DNA of 64,000 nucleotides from Phaeobacter piscinae. GTDB lineage: Bacteria > Pseudomonadota > Alphaproteobacteria > Rhodobacterales > Rhodobacteraceae. The stretch covers positions 744,001-808,000 of the forward strand of contig NZ_CP010681.1 of the NCBI RefSeq assembly GCF_002407245.1, given 5' to 3'. Of this stretch, positions 25,507-33,058 are shown in pieces (position 1 is the first letter of the stretch; each line of letters begins with the position of its first letter). Under the pieces are notes generated by a model. It saw nothing but the letters and a program-made list of their open reading frames with translations. It made no database searches and was not told where the DNA came from. The translations under genes were made by a program, and so were the position numbers.

Positions 25507-26661
25507 ATGATGGAGCAGACCACCGGCATTCTCTCAGACCTCATCGCCTTTCCGACGGTCTCCGCCGATAGCAATCTGGAGATGATTGCCTATCTGGCCA
25601 ACCGGCTTGAGGACTGCGGCGCGCGGGTCGATGTGATGTTTGATGCCAGCGGACAAAAGGCCAACCTCTTTGCCACGCTTGGCCCTGAAACCGATGGCGG
25701 GATCGTGCTGTCGGGCCACAGCGATGTGGTGCCGGTGACCGATCAGGACTGGACCAGCGACCCGTTTGCAATGGTGGAACGGGACGGGCGGCTCTACGGG
25801 CGGGGCACCTGCGACATGAAGGGGTTTATCGCCGCGACACTTGCCATGGCGCCAGAGTTCGCTGCGCAGATCAGCCGCCGCCCCATCCATTTCGCCTTCA
25901 CCTATGATGAGGAGGTGGGCTGCATTGGGGCCGGTCATCTGGTGCAGGCCCTGCGCGAGCGTGAGTTGAAACCACGACTGGCACTTATCGGCGAACCAAC
26001 CAGTATGCGCGTCGTCGAAGGGCACAAAGGCTGCCACGAATACAGCACTCGGTTTCAGGGGCTGGAGGGGCACGGCTCCGATCCGGGCCGGGGCGTTAAT
26101 GCGGTGGAATACGCTGCGCGCTATGTCAATCGCCTGCTGGATCTGCGCGGTGATCTGCAACAGCGCACCCCGCCGGACAGCCGCTTTGATCCGCCCTGGA
26201 CAACGCTGAACATCGGTGCGCTCAACGGAGGCAGCGCCCATAACGTCATCGCATCAAAGGCGCAGGTGGATTGGGAAATGCGGCCGGTGCAGCCCTCGGA
26301 CGCGGATCATGTCAAGGACACGATGGCGCGCTATTGCCGCGATACTCTCTTGCCCGCGATGCAGGCGATCTACCCGGAGGCCAGCATCGAGACGGAGGTG
26401 GTGGGCGAGGTGGCCGGTCTCACCCCTACCAGCCAAAATGAGGCGCGTGAACTCATGGCGGATCTGCTTGGCAGTAATGCTGCTGAGCTGGTGCCCTTCG
26501 GCACCGAGGCGGGGCTGTTTCAGGCGCTTGGCCTGGATGTGGTCGTCTGCGGCCCCGGATCCATCGCGCAGGCGCATAAGGCGGATGAATACCTGTCGCT
26601 TGATCAGCTGTCGGACTGTCTGAGGATGCTGGAGCGGTTGGGAGACCAGCTGGCAAACTGA
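25507..26661 (+). CDS. M20-family N-deacylase (ArgE-like)
   Basis: A 384-aa zinc hydrolase of the ArgE/DapE group: SGHSDVVPV and GRGTCDMKGF (metal His and bridging Asp), YDEEVGCIGA (catalytic Glu and metal Glu), the dimerisation domain with GLEGHGSDPGRGVNAVEYAA, and a final metal His in AQAHKADEYL. The usual ArgE reaction removes acetate from N-acetylornithine; next to an ectoine-hydrolase-like gene and an aminotransferase it may deacetylate N-acetyl-2,4-diaminobutyrate instead of the usual EutE/DoeB-type (M14-like) enzyme. Four bases separate it from the preceding stop. It converges with bglA 10 bp away. Confidence 0.88.
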   Translation: MMEQTTGILSDLIAFPTVSADSNLEMIAYLANRLEDCGARVDVMFDASGQKANLFATLGPETDGGIVLSGHSDVVPVTDQDWTSDPFAMVERDGRLYGRGTCDMKGFIAATLAMAPEFAAQISRRPIHFAFTYDEEVGCIGAGHLVQALRERELKPRLALIGEPTSMRVVEGHKGCHEYSTRFQGLEGHGSDPGRGVNAVEYAARYVNRLLDLRGDLQQRTPPDSRFDPPWTTLNIGALNGGSAHNVIASKAQVDWEMRPVQPSDADHVKDTMARYCRDTLLPAMQAIYPEASIETEVVGEVAGLTPTSQNEARELMADLLGSNAAELVPFGTEAGLFQALGLDVVVCGPGSIAQAHKADEYLSLDQLSDCLRMLERLGDQLAN

Positions 26662-26671
26662 CGCCAGCCCT

Positions 26672-28003
26672 TTAGCGCGCGCCCGTGAGTGCAGATTGCA
26701 GCGCATGGTAAGATGCCTTGGGCGTGCGTTTCAGCGTGTCAAAATCCACATGCACCAGCCCGAAGCGTTTCTCATAGCCAAGCGCCCATTCATAGTTGTC
26801 CAAGAGCGACCACAGAAAATAGCCCTGCACCGGCACCCCCTCGGCGATCGCGCGGCGCAGGGCGTCCAGATGGTCGTCCACAAAGGCAATGCGGGCGCTG
26901 TCCTGCACTGTGCCATCCGTCACCACATCCGCATTTGCCATGCCGTTTTCCGTCACGACCAGCGGCAGGTCCCCCGTATACTCGCGCGCGGTCCGCGTCA
27001 GGAAATCATAAAGCCCCTGCGGATAGATTTCCCAGCCCATCTGCGTTTTCGGCAGCGGGCCGTCCACTTCGGCATAATGCGGCCAAGGGCCAGCGTCGAG
27101 GGCAATCCGCTTGCGGGTGTAATAGTTGATCCCGCACCAGTCGACGGGCGCGGTGATGGTGGCAAAATCATCCTGCCATCCCTGCGGCAGATGCGGTTCC
27201 AGCCCCTCCAGCGCCAGATCCGGGTAACGCCCGTGAAAGGCCCCGCCAAGGAAAAAGCCATTGTAGATCGCATCATAGCGCGCGGCGGCCTGCTGCGCGG
27301 CCGCGCTGTCATCAACGGGCGTGGCCCATTCCAGATTGAACACACCGCCCAGATTGCCCATGCCGCGGGCGCGCATCACCTGAATGGCAGTGCCATGGGC
27401 CAGCATCACATGGTGCATGGCCCGTGCGGTGGCGCGAATGTCGCGCAGGCCCGGCGCGTGATGGCCAAGAAAATGCGACAGCCAGCCCACACACCACGGC
27501 TCATTGATCGGGGCAGCGGAATACATCCGGTCGCCAATCCGGCTCATGATGACCTCAGTATAATCGCCAAACCACTTGGCAATCTCGCCGTTGCGCCAGC
27601 CGCCCAGATCCGCCAGGGCCTGCGGCAGTTCCCAGTGATACAGCGTCACACAGGGCTTCAACCCGCGCTCCAGCATGGCGTCTGTCAGCCGGTCATAGAA
27701 ATCCAGCCCCTCAGGGTTTGGCACGCCGCGCCCCTCTGGCATGACCCGCGCCCAGCTGGTTGAAAATCGGTAGCAGTCCACCCCGGCTGCCGCAGCCAGA
27801 TCAAGATCCTCAGCGTAGCGATGATAGTGGTCGCAGGCCCGCTGGCCATGTTCGGCGCGCACCACATTGCCCGGTGTGGCGGCGAAACTGTCCCAATGGG
27901 TGGGCCCCGCGCCACCAAATCCATGGCCTTCGATCTGATAGGCAGAGGTGGCAGTGCCAAACAGGAACTCCTTGGGAAAATCAGCGCGGTTGTTGCGAAA
28001 CAT
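26672..28003 (-). CDS. bglA: Beta-glucosidase, GH1
   Basis: A 443-aa family-1 glycosidase. FLFGTATSAYQIEG at the N-terminus, NEPWCVGWLSH with the acid/base Glu and LVVTENGMAN with the nucleophile Glu are intact, as is the C-terminal GYFLWSLLDNYEWALGY. It has no signal peptide, so it hydrolyses imported beta-glucosides in the cytoplasm. AGGAG lies upstream of ATG 28003. It follows aglR on the same strand after a run of 11 C (on its coding strand) and probably shares its transcript. Confidence 0.94.
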   Translation of the reverse strand: MFRNNRADFPKEFLFGTATSAYQIEGHGFGGAGPTHWDSFAATPGNVVRAEHGQRACDHYHRYAEDLDLAAAAGVDCYRFSTSWARVMPEGRGVPNPEGLDFYDRLTDAMLERGLKPCVTLYHWELPQALADLGGWRNGEIAKWFGDYTEVIMSRIGDRMYSAAPINEPWCVGWLSHFLGHHAPGLRDIRATARAMHHVMLAHGTAIQVMRARGMGNLGGVFNLEWATPVDDSAAAQQAAARYDAIYNGFFLGGAFHGRYPDLALEGLEPHLPQGWQDDFATITAPVDWCGINYYTRKRIALDAGPWPHYAEVDGPLPKTQMGWEIYPQGLYDFLTRTAREYTGDLPLVVTENGMANADVVTDGTVQDSARIAFVDDHLDALRRAIAEGVPVQGYFLWSLLDNYEWALGYEKRFGLVHVDFDTLKRTPKASYHALQSALTGAR

Positions 28004-28021
28004 CGGGCAGGGGCTCCTGTC

Positions 28022-28032
28022 GGGGGGGGGGG
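28022..28032. repeat. 11-bp G/C homopolymer between aglR and bglA
   Basis: Eleven consecutive G on the plus strand (C on the transcribed sense strand) lie three bases after the aglR stop and just upstream of the bglA Shine-Dalgarno. Such tracts can vary in length by slippage, or be miscounted in sequencing. Confidence 0.8.
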
Positions 28033-28035
28033 CAG

Positions 28036-29067
28036 TCAGCGAGGAGAGGGCACAGGCCCGGTGGAACGGCCAACGGTCAGCTGCGCTTCTAGCAGACGTG
28101 TCGGAAGCGGCAGGCCGGGATTGCGGATCTGGTCCAGCAGCAGATTGGCCAGTTGGCGGCCTGCCTCCTGTACGGAGGAGACGGTGGCGGTGAATTGCGG
28201 CACCTCATCGCCGTTGCGCAGATAGGACAGGTCATCGTCATGGGTGATGACGGAGATCTCGCGGCCCATCTGACGCCCTGAATCCTCGATCGCGCGGCGC
28301 ACGCCCATTGCGGGGATGATCGACGACACCAGATAGGCGGTGGGCGGATCCGCCATCGCCTGAGTCGTCGCAACCGTGCGATACCCATAGCTCTCGGTCA
28401 TCTCTTCCGCATACATCAGCGCGGGATCCAGCGGCAGGCCTGCCGCCTTTAGCGCGCATTCATAGCCCGCCCGCCGACGCCAGGCGAAATCCATGCTCTC
28501 CAACCCGTTCACCAGACAGATCCGCCGGTGCCCAAGGTCGATGAGAAACCGCGTCGCCCGGTCAAAAGCGCTTTTGTTGTTTACATCCAGCCAGCAATAA
28601 TCCCCCGCCAGATCGGAGGCGCGGCCGTGCACGGCAAAGGGCAGGCCGATTTCACGCAACAGCCCGATCCGGGGATCCGACATGCGCGGCGCATGCAGGA
28701 CGATGCCATCAACATTCCGCTTGGAGGCCATCTCGCGATAGGCTTTTTCCTGCTTCTTATCCTCAACCAGCGACAACACCATGTCGTAGCCGGCTGCGGC
28801 ATAGCTCTCGCCAGCGCCCGCAATGAAGTCGCCGAAAATCGGGTTCACCATCTCATGCTGCGACGACAGCGGGATCACGTGACCAATCGCCATTGCCCGC
28901 CCTGTGGCCAGCGCTTTGGCGCGGGTGTTGGGGCGGTAGTTGTGTTGCTCTGCGGCGGCCGCCACGCGTTTGCGGGTTGCTTCGCTCACCTCGGGAAAGC
29001 CGTTGAGCGCGCGGCTCACTGTCGTTTGCGACAGGTTCAGATATGCGGCCAGGTCCTTCAGGTTCAT
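28036..29067 (-). CDS. aglR: LacI-family regulator of alpha-glucoside use
   Basis: A 343-aa repressor with an N-terminal LacI helix-turn-helix (LKDLAAYLNLSQTTVSRALN) and hinge (QHNYRPNTRAKALATGR), then the sugar-binding-protein-like domain. ATG 29067 has TTGGAG upstream. It is divergent from aglEFGAK, with a perfect CAAAGCGCTTTG site next to each start. AglR is the known regulator of the same gene set in Sinorhizobium; the inducer is presumably an alpha-glucoside or glucose derivative. Confidence 0.9.
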   Translation of the reverse strand: MNLKDLAAYLNLSQTTVSRALNGFPEVSEATRKRVAAAAEQHNYRPNTRAKALATGRAMAIGHVIPLSSQHEMVNPIFGDFIAGAGESYAAAGYDMVLSLVEDKKQEKAYREMASKRNVDGIVLHAPRMSDPRIGLLREIGLPFAVHGRASDLAGDYCWLDVNNKSAFDRATRFLIDLGHRRICLVNGLESMDFAWRRRAGYECALKAAGLPLDPALMYAEEMTESYGYRTVATTQAMADPPTAYLVSSIIPAMGVRRAIEDSGRQMGREISVITHDDDLSYLRNGDEVPQFTATVSSVQEAGRQLANLLLDQIRNPGLPLPTRLLEAQLTVGRSTGPVPSPR

Positions 29068-29080
29068 TCGCAGAATACTC

Positions 29081-29092
29081 CAAAGCGCTTTG
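29081..29092. promoter_or_regulatory. AglR operator 1 (CAAAGCGCTTTG)
   Basis: A perfect 12-bp palindrome 14 bp upstream of the aglR start, suited to autorepression. An identical copy lies at 29248-29259. Confidence 0.82.
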
Positions 29093-29209
29093 ATTTTAAC
29101 ATATGCGCCCAGGGCAACCACGGGCCATCTGCGCAGTTATGGCAGGGCAGGGGATAGGCTGGCAAGTCCCGTGTTTTTTATAGTTGTTTGGTGTTTGAGC
29201 GGGAAATTG

Positions 29210-29238
29210 TTGACAGTTCCATCCGAATCCGGGATTTT
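29210..29238 (+). promoter_or_regulatory. Candidate aglE promoter
   Basis: TTGACA (29210-29215) followed after 17 bp by GATTTT (29233-29238), just before operator 2. The -35 is consensus; the -10 is weak. Confidence 0.5.
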
Positions 29239-29247
29239 GCTGAAATC

Positions 29248-29259
29248 CAAAGCGCTTTG
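29248..29259. promoter_or_regulatory. AglR operator 2 (CAAAGCGCTTTG)
   Basis: Identical to operator 1 and placed just downstream of the candidate aglE promoter, where a bound repressor would block transcription. Centres of the two sites are 167 bp apart, so looping is conceivable. Confidence 0.82.
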
Positions 29260-29315
29260 AAAAATTCAAAGTCGTGACAAACGGCGGGCGCATTGAACAC
29301 TCGGGAGGAAACATC

Positions 29316-30668
29316 ATGAAACGCAGTCTTTTGGCAGCAGTCGGCGTCTTTGCCCTGTCTGCTGGTCTTGCGCAGGCCGAAGGCGCGCTGACCTTTCCGG
29401 TCGGCGAGGGGGAGTTTAACTGGGAGAGCTTCGAGGCGCTGAAGGCAACCGATCTGTCGGGGGAGCAGGTCACGGTTTTTGGCCCGTGGCTTGGCCCGGA
29501 TCAGGAGGTCGTCGAAAAGGTGCTGGCCTATTTCGCTGAAGCCACCGGTGCGGACGTGCGTTACACCGGCTCTGACAGTTTTGAGCAGCAGATCGTGGTC
29601 GATGCGGAGGCAGGCTCCGCGCCCAACGTCGCCGTTTTCCCACAGCCGGGTCTGGTGTCCGACATGGCCGCGCGCGGCTTCATTGCACCCTTGGGCAGCG
29701 AGACCGCCGATTGGGTGCGTGAAAACTACGCAGCTGGCGACTCCTGGGTTGATCTCAGCACCTTCACGGGGCCGGACGGCAACGACGATGTCTTTGGCCT
29801 GTTCTACAAGGTGGATGTGAAATCCCTTGTCTGGTACGTGCCTGAAACATTTGAAGATTTCGGCTATGACATCCCCCAGTCGATGGAAGAGCTGAAGGCG
29901 CTGACCGATCAGATGGTCGCCGATGGCAACACGCCTTGGTGCATCGGTCTGGGATCTGGTGGTGCCACTGGCTGGCCTGCAACCGACTGGGTTGAAGATA
30001 TGATGCTGCGCACCCAGGATCCGAGCGTCTATGACCAATGGGTCAGCAATGAAATCCCCTTCACCGATCCGCGCGTTGTGAATGCCATCGAGGAATTCGG
30101 CTACTTCGCCCGCAACGATGATTACGTCTCGGGTGGTGCGGGCGCCGTGGCCTCCACCGATTTCCGTGACAGCCCCAAAGGTCTGTTCGCCAGCCCGCCG
30201 CAATGTCTGATGCATCGTCAGGCGTCGTTTATCCCGGCGTTCTTCCCAGAAGGGACCGAAGTGGGTTTGGATGCTGATTTCTTCTACTTCCCGGCCTACG
30301 CGGAAAAGGATCTGGGCAGCCCGGTTCTGGGCGCTGGTACACTCTGGTCGATCACCAACGACAGCAAAGGTGCGCGCGCGCTGATGGAGTTCCTGAAATC
30401 CCCCATCGGGCATGAGGTCTGGATGGCGCAGCAGGGCTTCCTGACCCCGCATAAGGGCGTGAACACCGATGTCTATGCCACCGACACGCTGAAGAAGATG
30501 GGGGAGATCCTGCTCTCTGCCGATACCTTCCGCTTTGACGCATCTGACCTGATGCCGGGTGGTGTAGGCGCGGGATCCTTCTGGACCGGAATGGTCGGCT
30601 ATGCAGGCGGCACCCCGGCGGAAGAGGTCGCGGCTGAGATCCAGTCCTCCTGGGATGCTCTGAAGTAA
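29316..30668 (+). CDS. aglE: Alpha-glucoside ABC transporter, periplasmic binding protein
   Basis: A 450-aa secreted solute-binding protein. Signal peptide KRSLLAAVGVFALSAGLAQA, then a family-1 sugar-binding protein fold (TVFGPWLGPDQEVVEKVLAY, GSDSFEQQIVVDAEAG, ATGWPATDWVEDMML). It captures sucrose, maltose, trehalose or similar for AglFGK. ATG 29316 has GGGAGG upstream. A stem-loop after the stop separates it from the permease genes. Confidence 0.93.
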   Translation: MKRSLLAAVGVFALSAGLAQAEGALTFPVGEGEFNWESFEALKATDLSGEQVTVFGPWLGPDQEVVEKVLAYFAEATGADVRYTGSDSFEQQIVVDAEAGSAPNVAVFPQPGLVSDMAARGFIAPLGSETADWVRENYAAGDSWVDLSTFTGPDGNDDVFGLFYKVDVKSLVWYVPETFEDFGYDIPQSMEELKALTDQMVADGNTPWCIGLGSGGATGWPATDWVEDMMLRTQDPSVYDQWVSNEIPFTDPRVVNAIEEFGYFARNDDYVSGGAGAVASTDFRDSPKGLFASPPQCLMHRQASFIPAFFPEGTEVGLDADFFYFPAYAEKDLGSPVLGAGTLWSITNDSKGARALMEFLKSPIGHEVWMAQQGFLTPHKGVNTDVYATDTLKKMGEILLSADTFRFDASDLMPGGVGAGSFWTGMVGYAGGTPAEEVAAEIQSSWDALK

Positions 30669-30683
30669 GGCTCCGATAGGGGT

Positions 30684-30707
30684 GGGTCGGCCCCGATGGG
30701 CCGGCCC
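30684..30707 (+). other. Intercistronic stem-loop aglE-aglF
   Basis: GGGTCGGCCC (30684-30693) and GGGCCGGCCC (30698-30707) form a 10-bp stem with one G-T pair around CGAT. No T run follows. It probably protects aglE mRNA or limits read-through into aglF. Confidence 0.6.
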
Positions 30708-30826
30708 GCATCATCCCTCCCGTGCCATCGCTGTTTTTCGCCCCCAGAGACACGCTCATCTGCGCGTCTCCGTGACCTGCCGGACGCCTGTCCGGTGCCA
30801 CGCTCCACCACCAAGGGAGATATCCC

Positions 30827-31834
30827 ATGCATCCAGCCATTCAGGGCCTGCTCACAATCGCCTTTGGCGTCGGAGGGTGTGTCGGCTATTTCTACTTTTC
30901 CAATCTCGTGCTGGACCGGGTGATCTTTCCGGCGCGCGGCGTGCATATCGCCCGCAACATCCGTCGCGCCAATATGATCCGGCCTTGGCTGTTCCTCTTG
31001 CCCGCATTGCTCGCGCTGGGGCTTTATCTGGCCTATCCGGTGGTTGAAACCCTGCGCCTGTCGGTCACCGAACGGGTTCCTGGCGGCGGATCGGAATTTG
31101 TCGGTCTTGCCAACTACCAGCAGATGCTGGCAGAGGCGAAATTCTGGGAGGCGCTTCAGAACAACTTCCTGTGGCTCCTCGTTGTGCCTGCGGCTTCAAC
31201 GGCATTCGGCCTGCTGGCCGCACAGCTGACCGACCGGCTGGCCTGGGGCAATATCGCAAAATCGCTGATCTTCATGCCGATGGCGATCTCATTTGTCGGC
31301 GCTGCGGTGATCTGGAAACTGGTCTATGACGCGCGCCCCGAAGGCACCGATCAGATCGGCGTCTTGAATGCGGTCTACATCTACTTTGGCGGCGACGGGC
31401 CGATGCAATGGCTGACAATTCCATTCTGGAACAGCTTCTTTCTGATGATGGTGCTGATCTGGATCCAGACTGGTTTTGCCATGGTGATCCTGTCGGCAGC
31501 CTTGCGTGGCATCCCCGAAGAAACCGTGGAGGCGGCCATCGTGGATGGGGCCGGACCGTTTCAGATCTTCTTCAAGATCAAGGTGCCGCAGATCATGGAC
31601 ACCATCGTTGTGGTCTGGACCACCATCACCATCGTCGTGCTCAAGGTTTTTGACATCGTCTTTGCCATGACCAACGGCCAGTGGGAGACGCAGGTTCTGG
31701 CCAACTACATGTACGACAAACTGTTCCGCGCCAATGACTGGGGCGTCGGCTCTGCTAGCGCCATGGTCATCATGCTGCTGGTGCTGCCGATCCTGGTCTG
31801 GAACGTCTATAACGCCCGCCGCGAAATGCGCTGA
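30827..31834 (+). CDS. aglF: Alpha-glucoside ABC transporter permease
   Basis: A 335-aa MalF-type permease. The first helix (LLTIAFGVGGCVGYFYFSNLV) is an N-terminal extension before the usual RPWLFLLPALLALGLYLAYP helix. The EAA loop lies at EETVEAAIVDGAGPFQIFFKI, where the AglK ATPase docks. GGGAG precedes the start. It lies 158 bp after aglE and 10 bp before aglG. Confidence 0.93.
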   Translation: MHPAIQGLLTIAFGVGGCVGYFYFSNLVLDRVIFPARGVHIARNIRRANMIRPWLFLLPALLALGLYLAYPVVETLRLSVTERVPGGGSEFVGLANYQQMLAEAKFWEALQNNFLWLLVVPAASTAFGLLAAQLTDRLAWGNIAKSLIFMPMAISFVGAAVIWKLVYDARPEGTDQIGVLNAVYIYFGGDGPMQWLTIPFWNSFFLMMVLIWIQTGFAMVILSAALRGIPEETVEAAIVDGAGPFQIFFKIKVPQIMDTIVVVWTTITIVVLKVFDIVFAMTNGQWETQVLANYMYDKLFRANDWGVGSASAMVIMLLVLPILVWNVYNARREMR

Positions 31835-31844
31835 GGAGACCGTG

Positions 31845-32993
31845 ATGACTGTTATTGCCGGAGAAAAACCTGCGCTGATCTGGGCCTTGCGCCTGTCTGT
31901 GGTGCTGTTGGTGGGGCTGTGGCTGTTCCCGACGCTGGGCCTCTTGGTGTCCTCCTTCCGCACCTCGGACCAGATCGCGACCAGCGGCTGGTGGCGTGCG
32001 ATGTTCCCGAGCGAGCAGAACCTGACCCTGCGCACCGATCCCCCGAGCGCACAGGTGCAGGAGGGCGACCTCTATGTGATTGAGGGGCGTCTCTTCGCGG
32101 AAGGCACCGAGAGCGCGATCTCCGCCTGGGGCACCTCGGCACGCGAACCCGCGGCTTACCAGCCCGGTGAAACGGCAGAGCTGCGCCGTGGTGGCACCCT
32201 GACAGTCACCGAGGATGGCGCCTACCGGCTTGAAAGCACCGAGGAAATCAGTGGCAAACGCGGCCCCCGCGTGTTCGTCACCGCAACCGTGCCGCCAGAG
32301 TTCACGCTGGAGAATTATGAGACCGTACTGGTGTCCGGCAATGCGACAGACAATATGGCAAAGGCGTTTTTCAACACGCTGACCGTCACCATTCCGGCCA
32401 CCATCATCCCGATTCTCGTCGCGGCCTTTGCAGCCTATGCGCTGGCATGGATGGAATTTCCGGGCCGTGCCCTTCTGGTGGCCGCGATTGTCGGCCTGTT
32501 GGTCGTGCCCCTGCAGCTGGCGCTGATCCCGCTGCTGAAGTTCCACAATGAGATCGGCATCGGCAAGGGCTACATCGGCGTCTGGATGGCGCACACCGGT
32601 TTTGGCCTGCCGCTCGCGATTTACCTCCTGCGCAACTACATTGTCGGCATTCCCCGTGACATTATTGAAAACGCCCGCGTCGATGGCGCCACTGATTTCA
32701 TGATCTTTGTGCGCATCATCCTGCCGCTGTCCTTCCCCGCGCTGGCCTCTTTTGCGATCTTCCAGTTCCTGTGGACCTGGAACGACCTTCTGGTGGCGAT
32801 GGTGTTCCTGATCGACGCAACCGGAGAAACCACAGTGATGACCAAGCAGATTGTTGAACTGCTCGGCACCCGTGGCGGCAATTGGGAGATCCTCGCAACC
32901 TCCGCCTTTGTCTCGATCGCGGTGCCGCTCGCCGTCTTCTTCGCGATGCAAAAATACCTCGTCCGCGGCCTCCTTGCAGGCTCGGTCAAGTGA
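31845..32993 (+). CDS. aglG: Alpha-glucoside ABC transporter permease
   Basis: A 382-aa MalG-type permease. After helix 1 (ALRLSVVLLVGLWLFPTLGL) comes a periplasmic insert of about 120 residues, rich in beta-type sequence (LYVIEGRLFAEGTESAISAW, GGTLTVTEDGAYRLESTEE), before the remaining five helices. The EAA motif lies near IIENARVDGATDFMIFVRI. GAGGAG lies before ATG 31845. The insert explains its length compared with about 280 aa for simple MalG proteins. Confidence 0.93.
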   Translation: MTVIAGEKPALIWALRLSVVLLVGLWLFPTLGLLVSSFRTSDQIATSGWWRAMFPSEQNLTLRTDPPSAQVQEGDLYVIEGRLFAEGTESAISAWGTSAREPAAYQPGETAELRRGGTLTVTEDGAYRLESTEEISGKRGPRVFVTATVPPEFTLENYETVLVSGNATDNMAKAFFNTLTVTIPATIIPILVAAFAAYALAWMEFPGRALLVAAIVGLLVVPLQLALIPLLKFHNEIGIGKGYIGVWMAHTGFGLPLAIYLLRNYIVGIPRDIIENARVDGATDFMIFVRIILPLSFPALASFAIFQFLWTWNDLLVAMVFLIDATGETTVMTKQIVELLGTRGGNWEILATSAFVSIAVPLAVFFAMQKYLVRGLLAGSVK

Positions 32994-33058
32994 CCTGATC
33001 CGCAGGCCGGATCAGACCGGCGCTGCCCCTTACTCTAAGACTATGGAAAATAGCTGAC

